A DNA stretch of 64,000 nt, taken from assembly GCF_013299185.1 (NCBI RefSeq), contig NZ_JAAFKG010000042.1:1-64000 (forward strand), in the 5' to 3' direction. A program made the position numbers and the translations under genes. Shown in pieces: positions 1-8,268 of the stretch. Source of the stretch: Microcoleus sp. bin48.metabat.b7b8b9.023 (GTDB lineage: Bacteria; Cyanobacteriota; Cyanobacteriia; Cyanobacteriales; Microcoleaceae). Each line of letters begins with the position of its first letter. Position 1 is the first letter of the stretch. The notes beneath the pieces are model-generated. The model did no database searches. It was given only the letters and a program-made list of their open reading frames with translations, and had not been told where the DNA came from.

Positions 1-204
1 AGTTATGCAACTCAAACTATTGAGGGTACTCAGGCATGGGATACTTTTATGTCTCTTGTTGCTACTACACGTCAGTTGGGAATCAGTTTTTTTGATTATG
101 TGCGCGACCGAATTTCTCAACTTGGAGTTATTCCCTCTCTGTCCACTATTATTCGCGAAAAATCTGCTCTTTATCCGTTGGGATTGTCTTGGCAGCCAGA
201 TTAA
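1..204 (+). mobile_element. Transposase C-terminal fragment (IS66-like?)
   Basis: An open frame enters from the left edge and stops with TAA at 202-204, giving about 67 residues that include TIEGTQAWDTFMSLVATTRQ and end in GLSWQPD. The style matches the C-terminal tail of DDE transposases common in cyanobacteria; the IS66-like assignment is from memory of the family and uncertain. The rest of the gene lies outside the window. The element ends just before a remnant of an unrelated gene that begins within about 25 bp, which suggests that it interrupted that gene. An overlapping longer frame that starts at 5 is not a real gene. Confidence 0.5.
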
Positions 205-226
205 CTGCTACCCCTACTTATTGAGC

Positions 227-775
227 CGATACGAAAAAATGATTCAGCTTAATTTCTTTTTGCCAGAAAAGAATTCCAATCAAGTGACGCAAGTTTTACA
301 GAATGAACTAAACGAGTTAGTCGCTTGCAAAGACTATCCCATAGACGATAGAATGTGGAAGATGATTTTGGCAGCAACAAAAGGAAATTTTCGTAAAACT
401 AAACAGTTTGTTATTGCCTGGGCGTTAATTAGAAGTCTAGCTATATCACTTAAGGTCGCTGATGCAAATAGAATTCCTCAACTTGCAAAAATTCTTTTAA
501 TTCAAATGAATTTCCCCGAACTTTATGATGCCTTGCCCACCAAAAATTATCATTTAATTGGGCATCTCAAAGAAATAATAAATGCTCGTAGCCAGAGCAC
601 TGAAGCTGCGAAAGAAGCGTTGAGTAAATATCCAGAATGTAAAAGGTTTTTGTCAGACAGTCATTTGATCGGCTTTCTAAAAGGGAACGATCAAGACGGT
701 GCTGATTATGCAGATATCAGCGACCCCAAAGATTTAATAAAACTTTTACAGATTTTGTCTGAAACTGGAAGGTAA
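227..775 (+). pseudogene. KAP-type P-loop NTPase, 3' remnant
   Basis: This frame keeps only a C-terminal segment. RYEKMIQLNFFLPEKNS resembles the conserved YLEKxIQxPFxLP strand of KAP NTPases, and GNFRKTKQFVIAWALIRSLA resembles the following NPRxxKRFxN-like helix. The Walker A and B regions that should lie upstream are absent and are replaced by a transposase tail. If still translated, it could start at ATG 239 and give 178 residues. Its stop TAA overlaps the ATG of the next CBS-domain gene by one base, so it once led an operon with that gene. KAP NTPases are membrane-associated STAND-like ATPases often found in accessory or defence loci; that role is inferred here. Confidence 0.5.
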
Positions 776-1857
776 TGTTTAACACACTTAAAGCTTTAAT
801 ACAAGAGTTTTTGGAAAGCTTAGAAACTTTCATAAAGACTCCCAGCGATATCAAACAATGCTCGGAAGAAACAATTACCTTAGAATCTACTGCAAACCTG
901 CCACCTATTTTTGAAAGGCTAAAAAGGCTAAAAATGTTGCACAATCCTGATTTATTAACCACTAGCTTTGAAGACGCAAAAGTTATCAGTGATGACTTTT
1001 GTACCATTAAGGTTTCGGATACCTTGGCACAGGCACTTTCTTTAGTAACATTACTGAATCCAAGCGATCTTATCGTTACGGATGATGAGGGTAAATTTTT
1101 AGGAATTGTGAGTAGTTTATCAGTTTCCCTTGAATTTACGCCTCAATTACAAAATGTGCCTTTTAAATACAGACATAAAACGATCAAAACAGGTCAAGCC
1201 ACTGAGTTGATTTTGGATCAAGGAAAAAAAACAATCGGTGAAGTCTTTAGTCTAGATAAAAATTATTTTATTTTGCAAAGAAGGAAACAAGTTGACTATG
1301 CTTTGGATGAGTTTTGTAAACTTTATAGAGCACCGGATGACCAGAGTTTTATACCCATTTTGAATGACGATAGAACAATTGTAGGTGTAGTTACTTGCCA
1401 AGGAATTTTAGAATATCTTAGAAATGATCGCTTGTTGGATGAATCAAAAGTAGAAAACCTTTTAGAGAAGATGTCCTCAACAAAAACATCTCTGGATCAG
1501 CTATATACATTACTGCCAGAGGATACATTAGAATCTGCGCTCTATGCAATCAATTATTTGCCTATAGAACACATCCTAATATGCGATGCCGACAAAAATA
1601 TTTTAGGACTGCTGAATAGAGAGCAAATTAGTATTTTAGCACATCCGATGTACTACCACTTAATGAATACACTTTTAGGAGACATTATGCAGCCACTAAG
1701 TAGCTTACATCTCGTTCAACCTACCGATAATATCAAGGACGTTATTAAGAAAATTCTGGAATCAGACACAGAAGTTTCTGTTCTTATGGATAGTTCCGAC
1801 AGCCAAATTCCCAAAATGGTTATAACGCCAAGAACTATCCTACAGTTTGTAAAATAA
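775..1857 (+). CDS. Multi-CBS-domain protein (first of pair)
   Basis: The 360-residue product has recurring CBS-like units, each with a beta-strand/turn ending in a G(I/V)V or GLL motif: LIVTDDEGKFLGIVSS near residue 105, FIPILNDDRTIVGVVTC near 190, and HILICDADKNILGLLNRE near 270, with a weaker unit at the C-terminus. CBS pairs bind adenine nucleotides and usually regulate an attached enzyme or channel, but no catalytic domain is fused here. The start overlaps the stop of the upstream KAP remnant, and a second CBS gene follows closely, so the two CBS proteins may form a heteromeric sensor. No signal peptide or membrane segment is seen. The function beyond nucleotide sensing is unknown. Confidence 0.7.
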   Translation: MFNTLKALIQEFLESLETFIKTPSDIKQCSEETITLESTANLPPIFERLKRLKMLHNPDLLTTSFEDAKVISDDFCTIKVSDTLAQALSLVTLLNPSDLIVTDDEGKFLGIVSSLSVSLEFTPQLQNVPFKYRHKTIKTGQATELILDQGKKTIGEVFSLDKNYFILQRRKQVDYALDEFCKLYRAPDDQSFIPILNDDRTIVGVVTCQGILEYLRNDRLLDESKVENLLEKMSSTKTSLDQLYTLLPEDTLESALYAINYLPIEHILICDADKNILGLLNREQISILAHPMYYHLMNTLLGDIMQPLSSLHLVQPTDNIKDVIKKILESDTEVSVLMDSSDSQIPKMVITPRTILQFVK

Positions 1858-1902
1858 CTGTTCTTGAAGTATCTAACTAAAAAATCACAGGAGATCCAAA
1901 AA

Positions 1903-2892
1903 ATGCCCGAAGAATACTTTAATGAACGTCTGAAAAAACAGCTCAATCAAATCTTGCAAGGTCTGGGAGATTCAGGGAAAGTGAAAACCGTAAAAACCAC
2001 TAATACGATTGCTCACTTAACTGGTCTAATGAAGTGCTTTAAAATCAGAACGATGCCAGTTTTAGATGCGAAGACACTGGTAGGAGTAGTGAGTCTGGTT
2101 GATGTTGCCAAAGTTCTAACACCTCGAAACACTAAACTACCGATAGAGTATCTGACTCAGAAAGGTTTCGACATGACTCAGCTTCATAATGCTAATAAGG
2201 AGATGGGTAAAAAAACTGTCGGAGAAGTTTTTGACTCTATTCTCGATTTTAAACCTCCTGTTTTTTTACAAACTGAAACTTTAGAAGATGCCATTAAACA
2301 ATTAATTCGTAGGGATGAAAATCATCGCCGAAATCGAACCCTGGTTATCTTAGATGGTGTCGAGCGAGTTGTGGGAACTCTTTCCTATGTGGATGTTCTT
2401 AGAATAATACGCAAAGGGACAGGAATCGATGGATTTTTAAACGGGAGAACAGCGAATGATATATTGACATCACAAGTCGTCACGCATACTCAAATTGAGT
2501 GCCTACAAGATGCAATGTTTACTTTCGACGATGGTTTGTTTACACACATACCTATCACCACATTACAAGATGGAAACATAGTGATAGGTATTGTAGATGA
2601 TGTCGCTGTTGCAACTCTAGAGCATCAACTTCTTTTTGAGGATTTGTGTGATTATCCTCTAGGTCAAATGATGACCAAAGTATCCGATAAAAACACAGTG
2701 GAGCCAAATTGCCCAATAAAAACCTTAATCGGTAAATTTGTAGATGGGCATGAAAGACCAACCGCCATTTTAGTTGGAGACTATGAAGGCGAACAATTTA
2801 CAATGGCAGGTATCATCAGCTATGTGGATATATTCAGAAAGCTGTTAGAGTTCATAGACGGATTGAACAACCAAAAACCTGGAAATAATTAA
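1903..2892 (+). CDS. Multi-CBS-domain protein (second of pair)
   Basis: I choose ATG 1903, preceded by AGGAG at 1889-1893, over an upstream TTG at 1864; the product is 329 residues. Four CBS-like units can be seen: FKIRTMPVLDAKTLVGVVSL, TLVILDGVERVVGTLSYVDV, a third ending in IVIGIVDDVAV, and a C-terminal one ending in MAGIISYVDIFRKL. It lies 45 bp after another CBS gene on the same strand and is probably co-transcribed with it. No enzyme domain is attached. A regulatory, adenine-nucleotide-sensing role follows from the family; the partner is unknown, and the lost KAP NTPase upstream is one candidate. Confidence 0.7.
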   Translation: MPEEYFNERLKKQLNQILQGLGDSGKVKTVKTTNTIAHLTGLMKCFKIRTMPVLDAKTLVGVVSLVDVAKVLTPRNTKLPIEYLTQKGFDMTQLHNANKEMGKKTVGEVFDSILDFKPPVFLQTETLEDAIKQLIRRDENHRRNRTLVILDGVERVVGTLSYVDVLRIIRKGTGIDGFLNGRTANDILTSQVVTHTQIECLQDAMFTFDDGLFTHIPITTLQDGNIVIGIVDDVAVATLEHQLLFEDLCDYPLGQMMTKVSDKNTVEPNCPIKTLIGKFVDGHERPTAILVGDYEGEQFTMAGIISYVDIFRKLLEFIDGLNNQKPGNN

Positions 2893-2898
2893 GTATAG

Positions 2899-2945
2899 TA
2901 AAGTGCGATCGCCCTTAATGTCCAAAAGTGCGATCGCCCTTCCAT
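2899..2945. repeat. HIP1-containing direct repeat (GTGCGATCGCCCTTAATGTC)
   Basis: Two tandem copies of GTGCGATCGCCCTT separated by AATGTCCAAAA are seen. The same unit recurs at 4541-4563 and three times at 5681-5745, always between genes of this accessory region. It carries the HIP1 octamer that is highly over-represented in cyanobacterial genomes. Confidence 0.75.
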
Positions 2946-3037
2946 TCACCCAAAGTAATCTTCCATGATTTAATTAAAATAGTGAAGCCTTTTTCAGTGG
3001 CATGGTTGGGTACTTTTGATAAAGTGGGAGACATAAG

Positions 3038-3619
3038 ATGAACGTTACTCAATTAATAGAAACATTAAATGCTAATAAATTTATGCGATCTGATGAGGAA
3101 GTAATGAGTTTTGACTTCGCTTTAGCCGAACTTGCCCTACATCCTAACACCGAATATTTGCCAGCACTTTATCTAGTTTTCGATGACAGATGCGAACAAC
3201 ATGAAGTCATGTATGGTCTCATTCATTTTCTGGAGTCTTTTGAGCTAAAAGACCAGTTGCAGGCGTTTATTGATAGCATAGACCGGATGATTGTGAATGC
3301 TAAAGAATGGACAATGATTCTACTTTATGGGATTCTCAATCAGGATTTAGCCCGAAGTTTATATAGCCAGATGTTACATTCTACCCATTCTCAAAATCGG
3401 GATTTATGTACGCATTTGCTGCGCGACATAGTTGCTAATGAATCCCCTCCTTTATCTTCCCATGCTGAGTCAGTTATTTCCGGCGCAACTGCGATCGACA
3501 TTAATATTGATGAAATTCAGAGGGATCTGTCGAGCTTTCTTAAACTCATCCAAGATGGGAATATCTTGGTACTCTTGCAAGACGATCGCCCAATAGCCGA
3601 AATTAAACCTATTAAATAA
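3038..3619 (+). CDS. Imm30-like immunity protein with Phd-like antitoxin tail
   Basis: The 193-residue product starts at an ATG preceded by GGGAG. Residues 1 to about 140 match the pattern of Imm30 immunity proteins: an early LIETLNANKF helix, LPALYLVFDD, HEVMYGLIHFLESFELKD and a later EWTMILLYGILNQDLARSLY. The last 45 residues differ: DINIDEIQRDLSSFLKLIQD followed by LVLLQDDRPIAEIKPI resembles the N-terminal domain of Phd/YefM antitoxins. Imm30 proteins protect against polymorphic toxins, and Phd-type segments neutralise type II toxins, so this looks like a fusion. No toxin gene is directly adjacent; HigBA and an orphan toxin-like module lie within 2 kb. Confidence 0.65.
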   Translation: MNVTQLIETLNANKFMRSDEEVMSFDFALAELALHPNTEYLPALYLVFDDRCEQHEVMYGLIHFLESFELKDQLQAFIDSIDRMIVNAKEWTMILLYGILNQDLARSLYSQMLHSTHSQNRDLCTHLLRDIVANESPPLSSHAESVISGATAIDINIDEIQRDLSSFLKLIQDGNILVLLQDDRPIAEIKPIK

Positions 3620-3700
3620 AGCCTCTCGCCATTAGAAAGGAGCGATCGCCCCTGATGAATAACTATATCAATAAAGAGGTAGTTTGCGATTTACTGTTGG

Positions 3701-3765
3701 GTGGGGGCGGGTTTATTCAGATTTTTGGTACTTGTTAGATATTGTTGGTGAACCCGCCCCTACAG
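3701..3765. repeat. Dispersed hairpin repeat, GGGCGGGTT...AACCCGCCC type
   Basis: The unit has GGGGGCGGGTTTATT at one end and GTGAACCCGCCCCTACAG at the other, forming an imperfect inverted repeat of about 65 bp. Related copies are at 5953-6017, 42455-42522 and 43245-43308, always outside genes, typical of a small non-autonomous hairpin element. Confidence 0.75.
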
Positions 3766-3794
3766 CAATCACTATCTACCGATCGGGCATCATA

Positions 3795-4199
3795 TTAATT
3801 ACAGAACAAACTCGGCTCTACATGAAAAAAACTCCCCAGAATCAATGCCAACTCCTTACCAATATCTCCCTCGCCATTAACCACTTCAGACACTCTTGTT
3901 TCAGATCCCATAACGGGTACCAAATCCGCAGGTTGTAAATCTCTTTGTTCCATCAAAAACAGCAGTATTGAACGAGGCGTAGCTGTGGCTGCTGGTGCGT
4001 AGTATTCTTGCTCAAATTTTTCAATCAATGCAATCAGTAATTCATATAACTCATTTTCTTCAGGAGTGCGATCGCGCTGGTGCATCAACTCTTCCACCAT
4101 AGCCAGAGCTTTCTCATTATCCGCTTCGTTTCTAATTATTTTTGGCTGATACTGAGACAATAACTCTTTGTATTTATCTGGATTAAAAGTAAGGGTCAT
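3795..4199 (-). CDS. higA: HigA-family antitoxin
   Basis: The 134-residue product starts at ATG 4199 (MTLTFNPDKYKELL); an upstream in-frame extension to 4229 is less likely. It has an N-terminal helical part typical of HigA antitoxins (LIALIEKFEQEYY) and a C-terminal helix-turn-helix (LLFLMEQRDLQPADLVPVMG then SRVSEVVNGE-like residues TRVSEVVNGEGDIGKELA). The antitoxin binds and neutralises the toxin and represses the operon through the HTH. The ATG lies inside the 3' end of higB (17-bp overlap), so the two are translationally coupled in the toxin-first order typical of higBA. Confidence 0.85.
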   Translation of the reverse strand: MTLTFNPDKYKELLSQYQPKIIRNEADNEKALAMVEELMHQRDRTPEENELYELLIALIEKFEQEYYAPAATATPRSILLFLMEQRDLQPADLVPVMGSETRVSEVVNGEGDIGKELALILGSFFHVEPSLFCN

Positions 4200-4482
4200 T
4201 TTTCCATTTCTCCTTATCATACTCAGCATGGGTGAGAATATATTTGATATAAACTAATTGGCTTTCATAATCAATACTAACTATTAATCGATAATTATTA
4301 CCTTTGATATTAAAAACCGTAAATCCTCCAACAGCTTCGGCTTTAGGAAAAACAGATTGTACCTCAATTAAGTTAGACCATTTAGCCTTGCTAGTAATTT
4401 TAAACCAGTTATCCAAAGCTTCCCCGCAATCAGCATGAGTTTCGCTGTATTCACGCACCCGTCGGTAGCTGATTATGTGCAT
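4183..4482 (-). CDS. higB: HigB-family mRNA interferase toxin
   Basis: The 99-residue product begins MHIISYRRVREYSETHADC and contains WFKITSKAKWSNLIEVQSVF, FTVFNIKGNNYRLIVSIDY and YIKYILTHAEYDKEKW, the characteristic order of RelE-superfamily HigB toxins, including the GNxYRL strand and the C-terminal THAEYDK motif. The family cleaves mRNA at the ribosome. It precedes higA with a 17-bp overlap. The length is normal and no lesion is seen, so the pair looks functional. Confidence 0.9.
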   Translation of the reverse strand: MHIISYRRVREYSETHADCGEALDNWFKITSKAKWSNLIEVQSVFPKAEAVGGFTVFNIKGNNYRLIVSIDYESQLVYIKYILTHAEYDKEKWKNDPYF

Positions 4483-4567
4483 CTACTATAAGCAATTTAA
4501 ACTAAATTTCAGTTTAGCTCAACTAATTTCTTTCGTCAAGTGCGATCGCCCTTAATGTCCAAAAGTA

Positions 4568-4599
4568 CGTGAAGCGTAGCTATCCCGTAGGGAATCGCC
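4568..4599. repeat. Short palindromic repeat (CGTGAAGCG..GCTATCCCGTAGGGAATCGC)
   Basis: This unit of about 32 bp contains TATCCCGTAGGGA, an internal palindrome. It recurs in reverse orientation at 12600-12632 and 42564-42597 and in this orientation at 48400-48430. Here it lies directly before the open frame of the toxin-like gene and contributes its upstream in-frame stop. Confidence 0.8.
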
Positions 4600-4662
4600 C
4601 TCCTGAAATTAGTTAATGGTATAATCATCAATCGCATACCATCTAGAACTAAACCAATTATT

Positions 4663-5136
4663 TTGAATAATGGCAGAGATACTTCTGAAGACAGTCCAGA
4701 AGTTATAGAACAAGATATAATAGAGCAAACGATTGAAGTAGGAAGTGGTTGTAACTGGACAGGCAGTGGAGTAGAACCTCAGTGGCATAATCCAAAATCC
4801 ATCAAAGCCTACGATCATATCGATCGCCATCATGGCCCAAAACTGAAACCCCTTAATTTTAGAGGCAGGGCTGCATCTAAAAATCAGCCTCAAGGTCAGT
4901 GGCTAAATGCTCAAGACTGGGTAAAAGCTGAACAAGTGACACCGAAATATCCCGGTTGTTACATTATAAATTTTAAGCGTTCTATTGGGAAAGTTCACTA
5001 TCCCGATGGGACAATAATTGAAAATGTTACCCATGCTTTTATTAGAAGGAAACCAGATGGAACATTCAAATCTGCTTATCCTGTTCTCAATGATGCTACG
5101 CTGTCCTCATTAGAAAGGAGCGAAGAAGATGAATAA
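4663..5136 (+). CDS. Orphan polymorphic-toxin C-terminal-like domain
   Basis: The frame is open from 4591 but has no ATG anywhere; TTG 4663 is the only plausible start in the 5' part (157 residues). It has the look of a toxin cassette cut from a larger secreted protein: an acidic linker, then KAYDHIDRHHGPKLKP, FRGRAASKNQPQGQW, a midsection YPGCYIINF, and a closing THAFIRRKPDGTFKSAYPV that resembles the last strands of BECR-fold (EndoU/RelE-like) RNase toxins. His residues at the HIDRHHG motif could be catalytic. It overlaps the next gene by 8 bp, as toxin-immunity pairs do. The fold assignment is inference; I do not recognise a specific family. Confidence 0.45.
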   Translation: MNNGRDTSEDSPEVIEQDIIEQTIEVGSGCNWTGSGVEPQWHNPKSIKAYDHIDRHHGPKLKPLNFRGRAASKNQPQGQWLNAQDWVKAEQVTPKYPGCYIINFKRSIGKVHYPDGTIIENVTHAFIRRKPDGTFKSAYPVLNDATLSSLERSEEDE

Positions 5137-5677
5137 CTATAGCAATTTTACAATCCACCTAGAAGCACCTAATGGCGAAAAATATGCCGCTCCACCAGAG
5201 GACTCATTAGGAGAAATTTCGCATTTTGAATTAGGGCTGAAACTATTTTGCTTTGAATGCGATCGCCCAGTTTCAATAGAAATCGGTGAACAAAAAGTCA
5301 AAGTGTTTTTCGACCCCGATATCTGTATGCTCCTAGAAGATGAACTCCCCAAAAAACTCAGTGAGTTATCTCAAGGCAAACCCATCAAAATAGAATTTGT
5401 TGAAAGTGTGTGTCTTACTCTTGAATTGCAGCCCTTAACCAACGATAAAATTAGCTGTAATTTCAAAGAGTTTGGATATTTATCTCCAAATCAGTTTACC
5501 CTAAAATCCAGAAATCAACACTTTGAACTGAATAAAACTAAAGTTATAACAGAGTTAAAGGGATTTGTCGAACAACTCATGGAAATGGCTGTAAATGGTG
5601 GCTACATCACCGCCGATGAAAAGCAAGAATTCCTGATGCCACTCCGCGAAATTGCGCCTGCTTCGGCTATTTGTTAA
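5129..5677 (+). CDS. Unknown protein, possible cognate immunity protein
   Basis: The 182-residue product starts at ATG 5129 with AAAGGAG at 5113-5119 and overlaps the toxin-like frame by 8 bp. It is acidic, has no signal peptide or membrane helix, and alternates predicted strands (FTIHLEAPNGEKY, PVSIEIGEQKVKVFF, CLTLELQPL) before a helical C-terminal segment (ELKGFVEQLMEMAVNGG). I recognise no family. Position, coupling and the cytosolic acidic character fit an immunity protein for the upstream toxin-like domain, but that is inferred from context only. Confidence 0.5.
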   Translation: MNNYSNFTIHLEAPNGEKYAAPPEDSLGEISHFELGLKLFCFECDRPVSIEIGEQKVKVFFDPDICMLLEDELPKKLSELSQGKPIKIEFVESVCLTLELQPLTNDKISCNFKEFGYLSPNQFTLKSRNQHFELNKTKVITELKGFVEQLMEMAVNGGYITADEKQEFLMPLREIAPASAIC

Positions 5678-5680
5678 TTA

Positions 5681-5745
5681 AGTGCGATCGCCCTTAATGT
5701 CCAAAAGAGCGATCGCCCTTAATGTCCAAAAGCGCGATCGCTATT
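5681..5745. repeat. HIP1-containing direct repeat, three units
   Basis: Three successive units of the form (A/G)(G/A)GCGATCGC with the spacer CCTTAATGTCCAAAA are seen, identical in design to the copies at 2899-2945 and 4541-4563. Confidence 0.75.
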
Positions 5746-6020
5746 TTACTAAATCGCCCTTAACATACAAAGATTCTAGAAACTTAACAGATTCCTATCG
5801 TATTAGTGAGTAAACTTCCACTCGGAATTATTTAACCGCAGAGGACACAGAGAACGCAGAGGAAGAGAAGAGAGAGGAAGAATTCGGATGAATTGGGGAT
5901 TTGATATAATATCGATTTTTGAGCTGCATCGGTATTGTATGATTTTAAATGTTGTAGGGGCGGGTTCACTAACAATAATTGCCAATAATCTACAATCTCA
6001 TAAACCCGCCCCCGCCCATA
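5746..6020. other. Intergenic region with hairpin repeat
   Basis: No gene is supported here. The stretch holds an AT-rich part, a purine-rich block (CGCAGAGGACACAGAGAACG) of the kind repeated at 53100-53170 and 59320-59360, and a GGGCGGGTTC...AAACCCGCCC hairpin repeat at 5953-6017 that lies a few bases beyond the stop codon of the E2 gene on the opposite strand and could serve it as a transcription end. Confidence 0.6.
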
Positions 6021-7298
6021 CTAAAGTGTCAAAGACTGAGGATTCGTCTCGATCAATTTGGCTAAATCTTGCAAGAAAGACGCAGCGTCTGCACCGTAAA
6101 TAATTCGGTGATCGCAGGTAATATTTACCTGCATTTGCCGCTTCACTCCCATCAAACCTTCCTCGTTAGCTACGACTTGCGGCCGCGAAGAGCCGATCGC
6201 CAAAATCGAGCCTTGATTCGGCGGCAAAATCGCGTCAAACTTATCTACTCCATACATTCCCAAATTGGAAAGAGTGAAAGTTCCCGTGCTGTATTCGTCG
6301 GGTTTTAGCTGTTTGGCGCGAGAGCGATCGACTAAATCTTTCCAACTGCGGGAGAGAGAATAGATGTCCAGACGATCGGCATTTTGCAACACCGGTGTAA
6401 TCAAACCGCCGCCGTCCATCGCCACCGCTACCGCCACATTAATATCCGAACGGTGTTGAATTCCCGACTCCACATAACAAGCATTCAGCAGGGGATGTTT
6501 TTGTAAAGTTACTGCTACTGCTTTTGCCAGCATAGCCGTCATCGTGACGCCTTTTGACTTAATTTGTTTGTAGAGTTTGTCGAGATTGTCAGTAGTAATT
6601 GTATAGCCGACGCGGAAACAGGGCACGCTCAAACTTGCTTCCATATTGCGAACTACCGCATTTTGCAGCGCATTCATCGGTACTCTGTTACCGGAAAGCG
6701 CTACCGCTGGAATTGGTGCGGGTGCGGGTTTGGCTGCTGCGGGTGCGGGTGCAGGTGCTGCGGGGACTGTTACTGGTTGCTGAATCGGGGCTGGTTGGGC
6801 TTTACCGGCGGCTGCTTCCACATCTTCTGCAACAATCCGACCGTTGGGGCCGCTGCCTTTGATGGAATTTAAATCTACTTTAAACTCTTTGGCTAATTTG
6901 CGAGCGCGAGGAGAAACGACGCTGCGCCCGTTTTGGCGGCTGACGTTTTGCTGCAAACCCACTGATGCTGTAGCTGCGACAGGAACGGGGGCTGCTGGGG
7001 CTGGGGCTGCGGCTGCTGGGGCGCCGGCTCCTTGTTTCTGGGCTTCTGCGATTTCGGCTTCTGTTTCTGCTACTAGGGCGATCGCAGCTCCTACTGGGGC
7101 AACTTCGCCTGCTGGTACAATAATTATTGCTAGATAGCCTTCGTAGAAAGACTCGACATCCATGTCGGCTTTGTCGGATTCAACTACGACTACCGTTTCG
7201 CCCTTTTCTACTTTGTCCCCAGCCGATTTGACCCAGGAAACAATTTTGCCCTCTGTCATGGTAGAGCTCAGGGCTGGCATGAAAACTTCGCGAATCAT
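6021..7298 (-). CDS. pdhC: Pyruvate dehydrogenase E2 (dihydrolipoamide acetyltransferase)
   Basis: I choose ATG 7298 (MIREVFMPALSSTMTEGKIV), which puts the lipoyl domain at the N-terminus as in the family; a frame extension to 7418 is unlikely. The 425-residue protein has one lipoyl domain with lysine 43 in ESDKADMDVES, an Ala/Pro-rich hinge, a peripheral-subunit-binding domain (VSPRARKLAKEF, GSGPNGRIVAEDVE near 127-160), a second Ala/Pro linker and a C-terminal acetyltransferase domain with the catalytic His in CDHRIIYGADAA near the C-terminus. It transfers the acetyl group from lipoamide to CoA. Cyanobacterial E2 typically has one lipoyl domain and the DHRxxYGA variant of the catalytic motif. 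It stands alone without E1 or E3 neighbours. Confidence 0.95.
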   Translation of the reverse strand: MIREVFMPALSSTMTEGKIVSWVKSAGDKVEKGETVVVVESDKADMDVESFYEGYLAIIIVPAGEVAPVGAAIALVAETEAEIAEAQKQGAGAPAAAAPAPAAPVPVAATASVGLQQNVSRQNGRSVVSPRARKLAKEFKVDLNSIKGSGPNGRIVAEDVEAAAGKAQPAPIQQPVTVPAAPAPAPAAAKPAPAPIPAVALSGNRVPMNALQNAVVRNMEASLSVPCFRVGYTITTDNLDKLYKQIKSKGVTMTAMLAKAVAVTLQKHPLLNACYVESGIQHRSDINVAVAVAMDGGGLITPVLQNADRLDIYSLSRSWKDLVDRSRAKQLKPDEYSTGTFTLSNLGMYGVDKFDAILPPNQGSILAIGSSRPQVVANEEGLMGVKRQMQVNITCDHRIIYGADAASFLQDLAKLIETNPQSLTL

Positions 7299-7462
7299 CT
7301 GTAAAAATTCCTTGTGAGTTGGTAATTGGCGATCGGTAAGCTTGGAGGCATTTAAGTTGCACGATCGAAAACAGTTAAACTTTTGTGGGGTGGGCAGGAG
7401 AGCCATTTGTGTCAACAACAGGCTTAAACCTAGGATCGAGGTCGCTTTTAGTCTAGTTTCGA

Positions 7463-7600
7463 TCCCCCCTAACCCCCCTTAATAAGGGGGGGACAAGAGC
7501 ATTCTTGCGTCTTCCCTTGGGAAGAGGGAGCGGCGAGAGATGGGTACAATAGCCTTCAAAGTCCCCCTTCTTAAGGGGGATTTAGGGGGATCGAGTCTCG
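7463..7600. repeat. C/G-run hairpin repeat (CCCCCTTAATAAGGGGG)
   Basis: GATCCCCCCTAACCCCCC with TTAATAAGGGGGGG and later CCCCCTTCTTAAGGGGGATT form inverted repeats around GATC ends. Related copies are at 8445-8640 and 55487-55572. The block occupies the upstream region of the E2 gene. Confidence 0.75.
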
Positions 7601-7827
7601 GCTATAACCCTGATTTAGACCTGGTTTTAGCCTGTTGTTGACAAAAATGGCATTCTCCCCGCTCCCAAGATACAAGTTCAATGCACAACAGTTGGTTTGG
7701 CGATTGATAATTGGCGCTCGGCAATCGGCAACAATCATTATTATGCCAGCCTCTAGTCCGAAGATGTGCGACTATCAACTCAAAATTATCTACCAATTAG
7801 CAATTACCAATTACCAATTTCTAATTT
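7601..7827. repeat. AATTACC-type short direct repeats upstream of YlqD gene end
   Basis: No gene is supported. The right part contains TTAGCAATTACCAATTACC followed by TTTCTAATTTCTAA, short AT-rich tandem units related to the larger arrays at 15660-15913 and 33252-33410. Confidence 0.5.
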
Positions 7828-8268
7828 CTAAATATCACCTCGAATTTCTTCGACTATGCCGTCGCGGAGCAGAACTTCTACTTGCATTTTTTGAATCAAG
7901 TTTTCTCCCACCCCGACGGTGAACGTGCCGTCAATTTGACCTTGACTCACTTCTTGTTCGAGGTCTAGCACCTGCACTTGCTGAAGCTGTTGCAGGTTTT
8001 GGTTTTTCTGTTCTAGCAGTTCGCTCTTTCTTTGATTCACCTGCACTTGAATGTTTTCTATTTGCTGCATTACTTGCGGCCCGGGGGGTTGCAGGCTTTG
8101 CTTTTGGATTTCTGAAACCATCCGCTGCCCTTGCATTTCTAGCTGTTGTAGCTGAGAATCTATTTGATTGATTTGGGCTTGGAGTTGCTGTTGAGCTTCT
8201 TCTTTCCAGCGGGGAGTAACGACGACTTTTACATTAATCGATCGCTTCAAGAGTAATTGTGGTTCCAT
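7828..8268 (-). CDS. YlqD-family protein
   Basis: I choose ATG 8268 (MEPQLLLKRSINVKVVVTPR), giving 146 residues. The protein starts with a short strand segment VKVVVTPRWKEEAQQQLQAQ and continues as a long Gln-rich coiled coil (QINQIDSQLQQLEMQGQRMV, VNQRKSELLEQKNQNLQQLQ), ending in VGENLIQKMQVEVLLRDGIV. This is the layout of the YlqD family, which is widespread in Firmicutes and cyanobacteria and has no established function. No membrane segment is present. It is flanked on both sides by hairpin repeats and appears to be transcribed alone. Confidence 0.8.
   Translation of the reverse strand: MEPQLLLKRSINVKVVVTPRWKEEAQQQLQAQINQIDSQLQQLEMQGQRMVSEIQKQSLQPPGPQVMQQIENIQVQVNQRKSELLEQKNQNLQQLQQVQVLDLEQEVSQGQIDGTFTVGVGENLIQKMQVEVLLRDGIVEEIRGDI

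Noticed and set aside
5-238. N-terminal extension of the KAP-like frame with a hydrophobic start
   Set aside because: The stretch is the transposase tail read in another frame; the family-type residues begin only near 227.
3684-3938. 84-residue frame on the plus strand
   Set aside because: It runs through a dispersed hairpin repeat and then antisense to higA.
6564-7137. Plus-strand frames rich in Arg, Ala or Gly
   Set aside because: They are antisense to the Ala/Pro hinge of the E2 gene.
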